A DNA stretch of 64,000 nucleotides from Paractinoplanes rishiriensis (GTDB lineage Bacteria > Actinomycetota > Actinomycetes > Mycobacteriales > Micromonosporaceae), in assembly GCF_016862375.1 (NCBI RefSeq), contig NZ_BOMV01000100.1:16650-80649 (forward strand), given 5' to 3'. Position numbers and translations under genes: made by a program. Each line of letters opens with the position of its first letter. Position 1 is the stretch's first letter. A model generated the notes under the pieces. It worked only from the letters and a program-made list of their open reading frames with translations, was not told the origin of the DNA and ran no database searches. Shown in pieces: positions 8,824 to 16,425 of this stretch.

Positions 8824-8848
8824 GTTTCGGTGCGGCTCCGGCGGGTAG
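8824..8848 (+). promoter_or_regulatory. Class A (SigB/SigF-type) promoter of the orphan solute-binding protein
   Basis: GTTT (8824-8827), 15 bases, GGGTAG (8843-8848). It lies 33 bases before the ATG at 8881 and its GGAGGGAGAG ribosome site. Confidence 0.78.
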
Positions 8849-8880
8849 GTGCCGGTTCCGCCGTGGAGGGAGAGTCGCGG

Positions 8881-10176
8881 ATGAATAACATCGATCCGGC
8901 ATACAGCGCTTTCCGGAGCCGCCGCCGCGGGCGCAGAGCGATGGCCATGCTGGCTGTCGGGATCATCACCGCCGCGCTCGCCGCTTGCGGCAATGAAGAA
9001 AGCGATGTTCCGACGATCAATCTTTACTACGCCCCGGAGCAGAACCTGCGGCAGGTCGTCGCCGACTGCAATGTCGAGGCGAACGGCCGGTATCGCATCG
9101 TGCATCGGGTCCTTCCGCGCGGCGCTGACGACCAGCGCACTCAGATGGTCCGCCGGCTCGCGGCCGAAGACACCAGCATGGACGTGCTGGGCCTGGACAT
9201 CACCTGGACCCCCGAATTCGCCAGCGCCGAGTGGATCCGCGAGTGGACCGGCGAGCACCGGGCCCGAGCCGAAGAAGGCACCCTCGCCGCACCACTGCGC
9301 TCGGCCGAATATCAGAATCGGCTGTACGCCGCGCCGAAGAACACCAACGTACAACTTCTCTGGTACCGCGCCGACGTCGTCGACGAACCGCCGCAGACCT
9401 GGGACGACATGATCAACACCGCGCTCGAGTTACGAGCGGCGGGCGAGCCTTATCAGATCATGACCATGGGAGCCCAGTACGAGGGTCTGGTGGTCCTGTT
9501 CAATACGCTGGTGGAGAGCGCGGGTGGCCACATTCTCAACGAGGAGAGCGACGAGGTCGTCATTGACCAGGGCGCGGTCCGGGCGCTGAGCCTGCTGCAT
9601 CGGTTCGCCACGGCAGGGGTCACCAGCCCGTCCTTCAGTAACGCGACCGAGGACGACGTCCGGCTGGCCTTCCAGAGCGGCACCGGCGCCTTTCAGCTCA
9701 ACTGGCCGTATGTCTACCCGGCCATGCAGAACGACGCGCCGCAACTGGCCGAAAATGTCCGCTGGGCTCGCTTCCCGCGGGTGAATCCCGGCATCCCCAG
9801 CCGCGTGACCATCGGCGGGTTCAATCTCGCCGTCTCCGCCTACTCCGAGCATCCGGACGAGGCGTTCGAGGCCGCCCTGTGCCTGCGTAGCCCGGAACAT
9901 CAGAAGTTCTCGGCGATCAACGACGGCGTGCCGCCCACCATCGAGAGCGTCTATGACGATCCCGCGATGGCCGAGGCATATCCGATGAAGGATGTCATCC
10001 TCGCCGAACTTCGCGACGCGGCAGTCCGGCCCCGCACACCCGCCTACCAGAACGTCTCCACGGTGATATCGGTGATCCTGTCCCCGCCGTCCGATATCCA
10101 ACCCACCGAGACCGCGGCACGTCTGCGCGACGAGATCGCACTGGCTCTCGAGTCCCGTGGGGTCCTGCCGGGCTGA
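8881..10176 (+). CDS. Extracellular solute-binding lipoprotein, family 1 (sugar ABC type, LpqY-like)
   Basis: A 431-residue periplasmic-type binding protein. After a twin-arginine-like basic N-terminus (RSRRRGRRAM) comes a hydrophobic segment and lipobox ITAALAAC. The mature part has the family 1 fold with LDITWTPEFASAEWIREW, the hinge segment APKNTNVQLLWYRADVV and GTGAFQLNWPYVYP, most similar in layout to trehalose-binding LpqY proteins. No permease or ATPase gene is adjacent, so it is an orphan component. The start at ATG 8881 fits the promoter and ribosome site. SigB control plus a trehalase-type GH15 gene nearby suggests a disaccharide linked to stress, which is inference. Confidence 0.87.
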   Translation: MNNIDPAYSAFRSRRRGRRAMAMLAVGIITAALAACGNEESDVPTINLYYAPEQNLRQVVADCNVEANGRYRIVHRVLPRGADDQRTQMVRRLAAEDTSMDVLGLDITWTPEFASAEWIREWTGEHRARAEEGTLAAPLRSAEYQNRLYAAPKNTNVQLLWYRADVVDEPPQTWDDMINTALELRAAGEPYQIMTMGAQYEGLVVLFNTLVESAGGHILNEESDEVVIDQGAVRALSLLHRFATAGVTSPSFSNATEDDVRLAFQSGTGAFQLNWPYVYPAMQNDAPQLAENVRWARFPRVNPGIPSRVTIGGFNLAVSAYSEHPDEAFEAALCLRSPEHQKFSAINDGVPPTIESVYDDPAMAEAYPMKDVILAELRDAAVRPRTPAYQNVSTVISVILSPPSDIQPTETAARLRDEIALALESRGVLPG

Positions 10177-10238
10177 CCGGGAACCGGTAGCGGCGGCTCA
10201 GTCGAGAAGGGCGTCTTGTCAACGACGCCCACGGAGTC

Positions 10239-10263
10239 GTTTGCCGGGCAGGCCACCGGGCAC
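10239..10263 (+). promoter_or_regulatory. Possible class A promoter (GGGCAC variant) of a small gene
   Basis: GTTT (10239-10242), 15 bases, GGGCAC (10258-10263), a T-to-C change in the -10. Correct spacing and position, 45 bases before ATG 10308, support it; the changed base lowers confidence. Confidence 0.4.
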
Positions 10264-10307
10264 ACCCGGCAAAGAGCACAAATACGAAAGGCGAGGAGGA
10301 GGACACC

Positions 10308-10514
10308 ATGCCCAACGTGCAACAACCCGAGATGCGCCGCAGCGGCGAAACTCGGCTCGTCCAGGACAGTGACGGCCCGCCGCCGGGTAGGACCGGCGGC
10401 GGCAGCCGCGAACACCGCGCGGTACCACCGGAACAGCAGTCACAGTACGGCCCGCAGTCCGGCCGGACGGGTGAATCGGCAGAACCGGAAGGACGCCCCG
10501 CCGAGGGTGACTGA
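10308..10514 (+). CDS. Small hydrophilic, probably disordered protein (68 aa)
   Basis: A 68-residue protein with no hydrophobic core: rich in Gly, Pro, Gln, Glu, Arg and Ser (for example DSDGPPPGRTGGGSREH). It has an excellent ribosome site (GGCGAGGAGGAGGAC) before ATG 10308. The composition recalls hydrophilin-type stress proteins, but no family motif was recognised. A variant class A promoter precedes it. A short hairpin at 10531-10545 follows the stop. Confidence 0.6.
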   Translation: MPNVQQPEMRRSGETRLVQDSDGPPPGRTGGGSREHRAVPPEQQSQYGPQSGRTGESAEPEGRPAEGD

Positions 10515-10530
10515 CTGACCACTCGGCACG

Positions 10531-10545
10531 GTGCCGACTCCACCA
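10531..10545 (+). terminator. Short hairpin after the 68-aa gene
   Basis: TCGGCA-cgg-TGCCGA, a perfect six-base stem with a three-base loop, 17 bases after the stop codon. No U-tract follows, as is common in actinobacteria. It could equally be chance. Confidence 0.3.
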
Positions 10546-10584
10546 CGGCGACCACACCACTCGGTGCGGTCGCCGCTTGCCCCC

Positions 10585-10609
10585 GTTTGGCACCCGTCGG
10601 CACGGGTAG
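10585..10609 (+). promoter_or_regulatory. Class A promoter without an obvious gene
   Basis: GTTT (10585-10588), 15 bases, GGGTAG (10604-10609), a full consensus match. Transcription would start near 10616, but no open reading frame with a ribosome site follows on the plus strand; the next gene is a decayed one on the other strand. Confidence 0.65.
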
Positions 10610-10618
10610 GTGCCGCGC

Positions 10619-10636
10619 CGGCGTCGTTCACGACGC
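10619..10636 (+). ncRNA. Hairpin at the start of a possible non-coding transcript
   Basis: GGCGTCGT-TC-ACGACGCC forms a perfect stem directly at the predicted start of the transcript from the 10585-10609 promoter. The 3' end cannot be placed. It may be a small RNA, or the 5' leader of a gene lost when the neighbouring dehydrogenase gene decayed. Confidence 0.3.
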
Positions 10637-10709
10637 CGTGTTCGCAGCCAGTAAGGTCATCCTGTGCGAGCGCGCCGAGCATCCCGCTGTCGGCGCCACG
10701 AGGGCGGTG

Positions 10710-11067
10710 TCATGTGCCCGTCGTACCGTGGCAAGCCAGCGCCGAACCCACCTGCACGATCACCCCACGATCCCGCGGGACCATCCGGGCCATCGCCGCC
10801 CGCGTGCCGTGGACATAGCCCAGGTACGTGACCTGGGTGACCCGGGCGAACTCGTCCATGCCGATCTCGGCGAACGGAGCGAACACCGAGGTGAACGACG
10901 CCCCCGGCCCGGCGCACGTCATCGGCCACCGCGCGCAGCCCGGACTCGCCTCGCGCCAGCAGGCCCACCGCATCGCCACGCGCCGCGAACCGGCACGCCA
11001 CTGCGCGTCCGATGCCGCCGGTCGCGCCGGTCACCACTGAAACCCTGCGCCGCGTCGCTTCCGTCAT
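10710..11067 (-). pseudogene. Decayed short-chain dehydrogenase/reductase
   Basis: From ATG 11067 the N-terminus is a typical SDR Rossmann start (VVTGATGGIGRAVACRFAARG) and continues through DDVRRAGG. The reading frame then changes near 10905 and resumes as FTSVFAPFAEIGMDEFARVTQ, YLGYVHGTRAAMARM and RGVIVQVGSALA, ending at 10710. About 40 residues with the NNAG-type motif are missing between the halves, and the catalytic Tyr-x-x-x-Lys and everything after it are gone. It is therefore a true pseudogene rather than a sequencing slip. It retains a good ribosome site and a class A-like promoter. Confidence 0.82.
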
Positions 11068-11106
11068 GATCGGCTCCTCCGTGCTCGCCTATCCGAGACC
11101 GGCCGC

Positions 11107-11131
11107 CTACCCCGGCCCCGGCGGTCCAAGC
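11107..11131 (-). promoter_or_regulatory. Class A-like promoter of the decayed dehydrogenase
   Basis: On the minus strand GCTT (11131-11128), 15 bases, GGGTAG (11112-11107). One mismatch in the -35. It lies 40 bases before ATG 11067, the expected place. Confidence 0.5.
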
Positions 11132-11212
11132 ACCATGTCGGGCTGCCGCGACAAGCCGACAACACAGTGCGACGGACTACCCCATCCCGGTTACGAAACC
11201 GAGATCAATCTC

Positions 11213-11237
11213 GTTTCGGACGGCCTCACCCGGGCAG
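11213..11237 (+). promoter_or_regulatory. Class A promoter (GGGCAG variant) of the first SPW gene
   Basis: GTTT (11213-11216), 15 bases, GGGCAG (11232-11237), 42 bases before ATG 11279. The -10 has T to C, the same change as at 10258-10263. Confidence 0.5.
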
Positions 11238-11278
11238 GCAACGCGGACCGATTTCGCTTACCGAAGGAAGGAGTCGCC

Positions 11279-11788
11279 ATGTACCCGGGCACTCGGAACG
11301 CACCGGCGAAACGGCCCGATCCGGCGGAACGCGACACGACCATGCCAGCAGACATCAGGGCAGCAGCAGCTGCGTACGGCGGCCGCACACCGGCGCACGC
11401 ACCGGCCGCGATCATTCCCAGCGCGCTGGTCTTCCTGGCCGGCATCTGGCTGATCATCGCGCCGTTCTCCCTGGACTACCGCAACGCCGGCGGCGGCTTC
11501 GACGGCTACTGGAACGACGTCGTCATCGGCGTCGCCCTCGCCGTCGTCGCGCTCGTGCGCATCGCCCTGCCCCTCGCGACCGCACCACTGAGCCTGATCA
11601 ATATCCTGCTCGGGTTCTGGCTGATCACGGCACCGTTCGTACTCGCCTACAACACCGGCACGGACGCCACCCAGGCCACCCTGAACGACATCGTCACTGG
11701 CGCTGTCGTCGCCGCGCTCGCCGCCATCAGCTGGCTCGCCGCGCGCCAGCACGAGCGTGCCGAGATCAGACAGCCCCACCAAACCTGA
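11279..11788 (+). CDS. SPW-repeat membrane protein
   Basis: A 169-residue protein with a polar 45-residue N-terminus and two SPW-like repeats, each a pair of helices: LAGIWLIIAPFSLDY and LGFWLITAPFVLAY, with the second helices VIGVALAVVALVRIA and VTGAVVAALAAISWLA. The start is ATG 11279 behind GGAAGGAG. SPW proteins are small four-helix membrane proteins of unknown function. A shorter homologue is encoded at 23761-24174 on the other strand, so the window holds two. Putative SigB control. Confidence 0.8.
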   Translation: MYPGTRNAPAKRPDPAERDTTMPADIRAAAAAYGGRTPAHAPAAIIPSALVFLAGIWLIIAPFSLDYRNAGGGFDGYWNDVVIGVALAVVALVRIALPLATAPLSLINILLGFWLITAPFVLAYNTGTDATQATLNDIVTGAVVAALAAISWLAARQHERAEIRQPHQT

Positions 11789-11898
11789 GCGTCCCGCGGT
11801 GACCGGCTACCGCGCAGGCGCCAGCAACGGTGTGCGCAGACTCCGCTGCGCCGGAATCTCGAGTTCGCACGGTGTGGACGCTTGCCGCCGGCGCGGGT

Positions 11899-11919
11899 CC
11901 GGGAACGCACCGTTCCCGG
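11899..11919. promoter_or_regulatory. Perfect hairpin in the leader of a stress gene
   Basis: CCGGGAACG-cac-CGTTCCCGG, a nine-base stem with a three-base loop, 27 bases before the ATG at 11946. It could be a transcription attenuator, an operator, or the terminator of the SPW gene upstream. Confidence 0.4.
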
Positions 11920-11945
11920 ACAACGACGAGAAAGGATTCAGAGCC

Positions 11946-12497
11946 ATGGCACAGCCGCAGTTCGACCGCCCGCCTGCCGCTGCCGGGCCGGCGCCGGGCG
12001 GCCTCGCCGACGGACAGGTGGTGGTGGCCTCCTATACGCTTTGTGCCGATGCCGAGCGAGCCGTCGACTACCTGTCGGATAACCGCTTCCCGGTCGAGTT
12101 CACCGCCATCGTGGGCCGCGGCCTCTCCAGCGTTGAACAGGTCACCGGCCGGCTGACGACCGGGCGAGCAGCCGGGCAAGGCGCGCTTTCCGGCGCTGTT
12201 CTCGGTGCGCTGTTCGGCTGGTTCTTCGGCCTGTTCGACTGGGTGAACCCGCTGATATCCGGGCTCCTGCTCGCGCTATACGGAACGGTCTTCGGAGCGG
12301 TCGTCGGCGGCCTGCTCGGCATGCTGGGCCACACCCTGACCCGAGGGCGCCGCGACTTCAGCTCAATTGCCGGCATGCGCGCCGACAGCTACGACATTCT
12401 CGTCGACACCGATGTCACCGGGGATGCCGTCCAGTTGCTCGACGCCCCCGGTGCGCCCGGTCGCGGCCGGGCAGCCGATCGGTTGCGCCAACGCTGA
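11946..12497 (+). CDS. General stress protein 17M-like membrane protein (second copy)
   Basis: A 183-residue protein. Residues ~28-75 are the YflT/GSP17M-like domain (VVVASYTLCADAERAVDYL, then EFTAIVGRGLSSVEQVTG), residues ~80-140 a glycine-zipper hairpin (GQGALSGAVLGALFGWFFGLF and GAVVGGLLGMLGHTLTRG), and the tail has SYDILVDTDVTGDAVQLL. Layout and motifs match the protein at 8140-8703. ATG 11946 follows GAAAGGA. A perfect hairpin lies in the leader. No class A or B promoter was found directly upstream. Confidence 0.75.
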   Translation: MAQPQFDRPPAAAGPAPGGLADGQVVVASYTLCADAERAVDYLSDNRFPVEFTAIVGRGLSSVEQVTGRLTTGRAAGQGALSGAVLGALFGWFFGLFDWVNPLISGLLLALYGTVFGAVVGGLLGMLGHTLTRGRRDFSSIAGMRADSYDILVDTDVTGDAVQLLDAPGAPGRGRAADRLRQR

Positions 12498-12588
12498 CCG
12501 CCCCGGACCGCTGCCTGGTACCGCCGCGGGCGTCTCCCCGCACAGCGGACCTCTCGGTCTTCCGCGCAAGCCATGATAAGGAGCCGGG

Positions 12589-12672
12589 ATGCCTTTCCCT
12601 TTCTGGCACGGCGCCTCTCGTGCTGGTCGTGCCGGGCTGTTGACCCACCCAGGACAACGCCATGCCCGGTGA
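12589..12672 (+). CDS. Possible 27-aa leader peptide overlapping the PAP2 gene
   Basis: ATG 12589 has a strong ribosome site (AAGGAG with seven-base spacing) and opens a 27-codon frame beginning MPFPFWHGASRAGRAG. Its TGA (12670-12672) lies 8 bases inside the PAP2 gene, whose own ATG at 12662 has only a weak site (AGGA). This arrangement suggests translational coupling. Whether the peptide has a role of its own is unknown. Confidence 0.4.
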   Translation: MPFPFWHGASRAGRAGLLTHPGQRHAR

Positions 12673-14130
12673 TTCCCACCGCCGCCAGCCGTCCCACGAG
12701 GTTGACGGCGGGGGCGAACCCTTGGAGCGCTTTGGTTTACGTCTGTCGGCGGGCCTGGCTGGTGTCGTCATCGCCGGTGCCGCGTTCGGGTTGCTCCTGG
12801 CGCTGGTACGGGTGCAGTGGCCACCGCTGACCGACTTGGACCGAGATGTAGCCGCTCGCCTCAACGCCCTGGTCGCCGACAGCAAGATCACCGTGAACGT
12901 CCTGCGGTCGACAACCGAGTTCGGCGGGCGCAACCTCCTCATGCTCGTCCTGCTGGTCGGCACCATTTACCTGCTCGTCCGCCGTCAGCCGCGCCTGGCG
13001 GTCTATGCCGTGGTCACCAGCGTCGGGGCATTGATTCTCGACCCGGTCCTCAAGCTCCTGGTCGAGCGGCTACGACCGGTCGTCGACGTTCCCGTCGCCA
13101 CGGCCCCCGGGCCCAGCTTTCCCAGCGGACACGCCCTGGGGTCGATCGTGTCCTACGGCGTCCTGCTGCTGATCTTCCTGCCCACCACACCGCGCCGGCA
13201 CAGAACGTTCGTTGTCGCTGTCGTGGCGGTCCTCGTGGTCCTGGTCGGGGTCTCCCGCGTCGCGTTGGGCGTCCACTACGTAACCGACGTGCTGGGCGCT
13301 GGATGCTGGGCATCGCCTGGCTCGGCATCACGGCGGCCGCCTTCCGCCGCTGGCGCATCGATACCGGCCACGCCGCCCTGCCGATCGGCGCGGGCCTGAC
13401 GCCCGAGGCCGCCCCCGATCTGACCGCGGCAACCGACCATGACACTCGGCGGAAGTTCTCCTGGGCGCATGCCGTCACGGGATCAATGGTCGCAGCGGTT
13501 CTGATCATCGGAATGCTCTTCGGCACCGGCGTGCTCGCCACTGCCGTCCTCGCCGACACCCGTCTCGGCCAGATCGACCGCGCGGCTGTCGCCTGGCTCG
13601 CCGCCCACCGCAGCCCCGTCTGGACCACCGTCACCGATGCCTTGAACAGCCTCGGCGACAGCCGCGCGATCATCACGGTCACTCTTGCCGCTACCGGACT
13701 GGCCCTCGCCGTTTACCGGCATCGGCGGCCCGTTGCGTTCCTGTGGACCGTCATGGCCGGCGAGATCGCCATCTTCCTCGTGGCCTCCACAGTCGTCAGC
13801 CGGGCCAGGCCACAGGTGCCGACCCTGCAACCCGATCTGCCGCCGACCGCGAGCTTCCCGTCCGGACACGTCGCCGGCGTGCTATGCCTGTACGGCGCGA
13901 TCGCGCTGCTCGTCCAGCGCGCCGCTACGAACCGCATCTGGACGGTCCTCGCCTGGACGGCGGCCGTGCTCATTCCCGCGGGCGTTGCGGCGGCGCGCCT
14001 CTACCGCGGCGTGCACCACCCCACTGACATCGCCGGCAGTGTCCTGCTCGCGATCGCCTGGCTGACCGCCGCATGGTTCTTCATCCGTCCCGCTGCGGCA
14101 CCGCCGGTAACCCGCGAGACGGGAGCTTGA
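12662..14130 (+). pseudogene. Tandem PAP2 phosphatase, interrupted by one frameshift
   Basis: The product would be ~489 residues with two PAP2 (phosphatidic-acid phosphatase type 2) halves. The first half has KLLVERLRP, the PSFPSGHALGS motif and SRVALGVHYVTDVLG; the second half has VSRARPQVP, SFPSGHVAGVLCLYG and RLYRGVHHPTDIAGSVLLA, so both catalytic triplets are complete. Between them, at about 13299-13300, one base is missing: VLGA runs out of frame and the family sequence resumes in the next frame as WMLGIAWLGITAAAF. It is a recent mutation or a sequence error. Such enzymes dephosphorylate membrane lipids such as undecaprenyl pyrophosphate. Confidence 0.85.
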
Positions 14131-14211
14131 CCGCGGCAAGCCGGACCGCGGACGGCAGGACCGCGTCCGCGAGCGATGCCGCTGGGCCGGCATGTCCGAT
14201 AGCCGTGGCCC

Positions 14212-14250
14212 GCCGGCTACCCGGTTCGCCCGTCAAACCGGGTAGCCGGC
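14212..14250. terminator. Strong bidirectional hairpin between convergent genes
   Basis: A perfect 15-base inverted repeat (GCCGGCTACCCGGTT and its complement) with a nine-base loop, placed between the end of the PAP2 gene and the end of the HesB-like gene. It is best read as a terminator serving both directions. It contains CTACCC/GGGTAG but not at promoter spacing. Confidence 0.75.
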
Positions 14251-14326
14251 ACCCGGCGGCTACGGCCGGGCCTTGCGCTGACGCCGTGCCCTTTGTGCCC
14301 CTCGGCCGTCAGCGCGGCGGCACGGA

Positions 14327-14614
14327 TCACTCGGCGAGGGTGTCGAGAACGAACTGGACCCGTCCCGCCTCGTCGGTCCGCGCATCGATGGTCTTGTGCT
14401 CGAGCAGCTCGCCAGCCTCCGCGGAAACGAAGAGCTTCGCGTCGGTACCGGCGTCGACGACCGTGTCGCCCGGCTCGGGCTCCGGTGAGACAGCGATAGA
14501 CAGCGATGTTCGGTTACCGTCGGCGTCAATGCGCAGACCGGCCCCCTCCGGAATCTCAGGCCGGGCGACAATCTGACGGATCGCGTATGACGCGTTGTCC
14601 GAAACGGTGAACAC
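14327..14614 (-). CDS. HesB/IscA-fold protein lacking the cluster cysteines
   Basis: A 95-residue protein with the A-type carrier fold: FTVSDNASYAIRQIVA, GAGLRIDADG and DTVVDAGTDAKLFVSAEAGELLEHKTIDA. The three cysteines that bind the Fe-S cluster in IscA/ErpA are absent, so it is unlikely to carry a cluster; actinobacteria have a cysteine-free subfamily of this kind with unknown role. GTG 14614 is chosen because GATGAGGAG lies at seven-base spacing, whereas the ATG at 14632 has its purine run directly against it. A class B box lies 85 bases upstream. Confidence 0.75.
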   Translation of the reverse strand: MFTVSDNASYAIRQIVARPEIPEGAGLRIDADGNRTSLSIAVSPEPEPGDTVVDAGTDAKLFVSAEAGELLEHKTIDARTDEAGRVQFVLDTLAE

Positions 14615-14698
14615 AACGCTTCTCCTCATCCTCCGCTGGGTCTGCAATCCCTTACGCCCAAACCTCCCGGCTCGACGTGTAAGTACTCCCGCCATCTC

Positions 14699-14714
14699 GC
14701 GACAGTCCTATGAC
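14699..14714 (-). promoter_or_regulatory. Class B box before the HesB-like gene
   Basis: On the minus strand GTCAT-aggact-GTCGC (one mismatch), 85 bases from GTG 14614. The core eight bases on is GGGAGTACTTACACG. Confidence 0.5.
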
Positions 14715-14754
14715 GAAATGCCCCAACGGGTGACGCCCGGCGCGCGTCTGCCCT

Positions 14755-14779
14755 GTTTGCCTACTCGGTACGGGGGTAC
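14755..14779 (+). promoter_or_regulatory. Class A promoter of a small membrane-protein gene
   Basis: GTTT (14755-14758), 15 bases, GGGTAC (14774-14779), matching the GGGTAC/T form of the SigB consensus. 78 bases before ATG 14857. Confidence 0.68.
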
Positions 14780-14856
14780 GCCGTCGGCTGCACGGCGGAG
14801 TGAACCGCAACGCGCCGGGCAGGGATCCATCGGTGGCAACCGGAGGTGGTGCTGTG

Positions 14857-15021
14857 ATGCGTACGTTTCTAGCCGTTTCCGCGGTCGCGGGGCTCATCGG
14901 GATCGTCCTCGGGATCGTTTTCGCCATCACGTGGCTCGCCCTGATCGGCGCAACGCTGCTTACCGTTGCGCTGGTCATGACAGCGCTGGCCGCGCCGAAG
15001 ACACGAGGTGGCCGCTGGTAG
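14857..15021 (+). CDS. Small two-helix membrane protein (54 aa)
   Basis: A 54-residue protein made of two hydrophobic helices (FLAVSAVAGLIGIVLGIVFAI and ALIGATLLTVALVMTALAA) and a basic tail (PKTRGGRW). ATG 14857 follows GGAGGTGG at good spacing. It resembles the 53-residue protein at 24164-24325 (same length, both with FLAV near the start and a basic end), so both may belong to one family of stress-induced small membrane proteins. No known function. Confidence 0.65.
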   Translation: MRTFLAVSAVAGLIGIVLGIVFAITWLALIGATLLTVALVMTALAAPKTRGGRW

Positions 15022-15041
15022 CCCGAGCGCAGCGCCAGTCG

Positions 15042-15509
15042 TCAGGCGCGTTCCAGAACCAACGGCAGATCGCCGTCCTCGTCCGGAGTCACGGTGAGCC
15101 GATCACCCTGACAGGTGTACCGACCGGAATCGAAAGAACGGATCGATGTCGACGACGTTGCCCGTCTGGTTTGCACCCTCACCGGTGTACTGGCCGAGCG
15201 GTACGTTGTCGAACGGTTGTGCCTGCACCGGCTCCGTGAGGTTGACGGTGAACGTGGTCTTGTCCCAGTCGAGGTCGCCCACGGGCCGCCAGGCGCCGGC
15301 GTCCGGCGACGACGTGCCGGTCGTGGCCGGCGAGGTGGTCATGCCGGTGGTGGAGTCGGTGGTGATCGCCCCGGTGGCCTGCCCGGCGTACACGAAGTTA
15401 CCCCGCACGTCAGCTGTCCCGATGCCGGCAGAGAAGGTAACCGGTTTCATGTCGCAACGAGTACGGTCAGGACTCCGCGGACTGTTGAGCCCGTGGTGAA
15501 CCGTCGCAT
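15042..15509 (-). pseudogene. Secreted protein of unknown function with two apparent frameshifts
   Basis: The middle part (15103-15450, 115 codons) reads as a Thr/Gly-rich extracellular protein (GQATGAITTDSTTGMTTSPA, then DWDKTTFTVNLTEPVQ). A 20-codon frame from ATG 15509 upstream encodes a signal-peptide-like start (MRRFTTGSTVRGVLTVLVAT) and ends in an ATGA overlap with ATG 15450. Near 15137 the sequence again moves one frame, continuing as DSGRYTCQGDRLTVTPDEDG to a stop at 15042, a natural C-terminus. Together these give one ~155-residue secreted protein split twice. Alternatively the ATGA overlap is genuine coupling. No family recognised. Confidence 0.5.
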
Positions 15510-15549
15510 GAGGATCTCTCGGTGTTTTTGTCTGACTGGTCGGCTTCGC

Positions 15550-15574
15550 CTACCCGGCGCCCGCGCTGCCAAAC
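15550..15574 (-). promoter_or_regulatory. Class A promoter of the secreted protein
   Basis: On the minus strand GTTT (15574-15571), 15 bases, GGGTAG (15555-15550). Expected start near 15543, 34 bases before ATG 15509. Confidence 0.72.
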
Positions 15575-15674
15575 GGCGGTCGGTACGCAGGCATACCCGC
15601 CGGAAGGAATATTCCGTGACACTCGGTACAAGACGTCCATCACATCGGCAGATTGCGCCGAGGACCGCCATGAT

Positions 15675-16358
15675 ATGGCCGTGCCCTCTGTGCTGATGAT
15701 CGAAGACGACGACCGCATCCGGCTCTCGCTGTCTCTCGCCCTGGAGGACGAGGGTTACACCGTTACCGGCGCGACCACGGCCGAAGAAGGAGTCGCGCAG
15801 CAGCGCGCCCAGCCGGCCGACACCGTGCTGGTCGACCTGATGCTGCCGGGCATCGACGGCTTCGAGTGCATCCGGCAGCTACGCCGCACCGACGACGTAC
15901 CGATCGTGGTGATCAGCGCCCGCGAGGGCATCCACGACATCGTCGCCGCGCTCGAGGCCGGCGCCGACGACTACCTGGTCAAACCGGTCGCCATCCCGGA
16001 ACTGGCGGCCCGCCTGCGCGCGCTGCGCCGGCGCGCCCGGGTCTCCGGCCCGGACAGCATCCCGGTACTGCGCTTCGGCGACCTGGAGATCGTGCCGGAC
16101 GCCGGAGAGGTACGCCTGCACGGCGAGCCGGTCGCGGTCACCCGCACCGAGTTCCAGCTGCTCTGCGAGCTGGCCGACCACCCCGGCCGGGTGCTGTCCC
16201 GGCAGCAGCTGCTCCAGCGGGTCTGGGAATACGACGGCGGTGACGAACGCCTCGTGGACGTGCACGTCGGCCGCCTCCGCCACAAGATCGAGACGGACTC
16301 TGCCTCACCCCGGCACCTGGTCACCGTCCGCGGTCTGGGCTACAAACTGCAACGCTGA
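15675..16358 (+). CDS. OmpR-family response regulator (orphan)
   Basis: A 227-residue regulator. The receiver domain has the acidic pair (IEDDD), phospho-acceptor Asp54 (VLVDLMLPGIDGF), Thr/Ser at VISAR and Lys103 (DDYLVKP). The winged-helix domain (~130-227) ends with RLVDVHVGRLRHKI and VTVRGLGYKLQR, typical of the MtrA/CseB/PrrA group. No histidine kinase is adjacent. ATG 15675 has a weak GAGGA site; GTG 15681 is an alternative. An orphan kinase with a GerMN lipoprotein at 47-49 kb lacks a regulator and is a conceivable partner; that is inference. It is also a candidate binder of the class B repeats. Confidence 0.9.
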   Translation: MAVPSVLMIEDDDRIRLSLSLALEDEGYTVTGATTAEEGVAQQRAQPADTVLVDLMLPGIDGFECIRQLRRTDDVPIVVISAREGIHDIVAALEAGADDYLVKPVAIPELAARLRALRRRARVSGPDSIPVLRFGDLEIVPDAGEVRLHGEPVAVTRTEFQLLCELADHPGRVLSRQQLLQRVWEYDGGDERLVDVHVGRLRHKIETDSASPRHLVTVRGLGYKLQR

Positions 16359-16425
16359 GGCTGACGGGGTCGGGCGGTGCCCGGCCAACCGACCGGTCAC
16401 CGCCCTCCGGGTGGCGCTCAGCGCG

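Noticed and set aside
14212..14250. CTACCC and GGGTAG elements in an inverted repeat
   Set aside because: They are the arms of a terminator hairpin and have no -35 at correct spacing.
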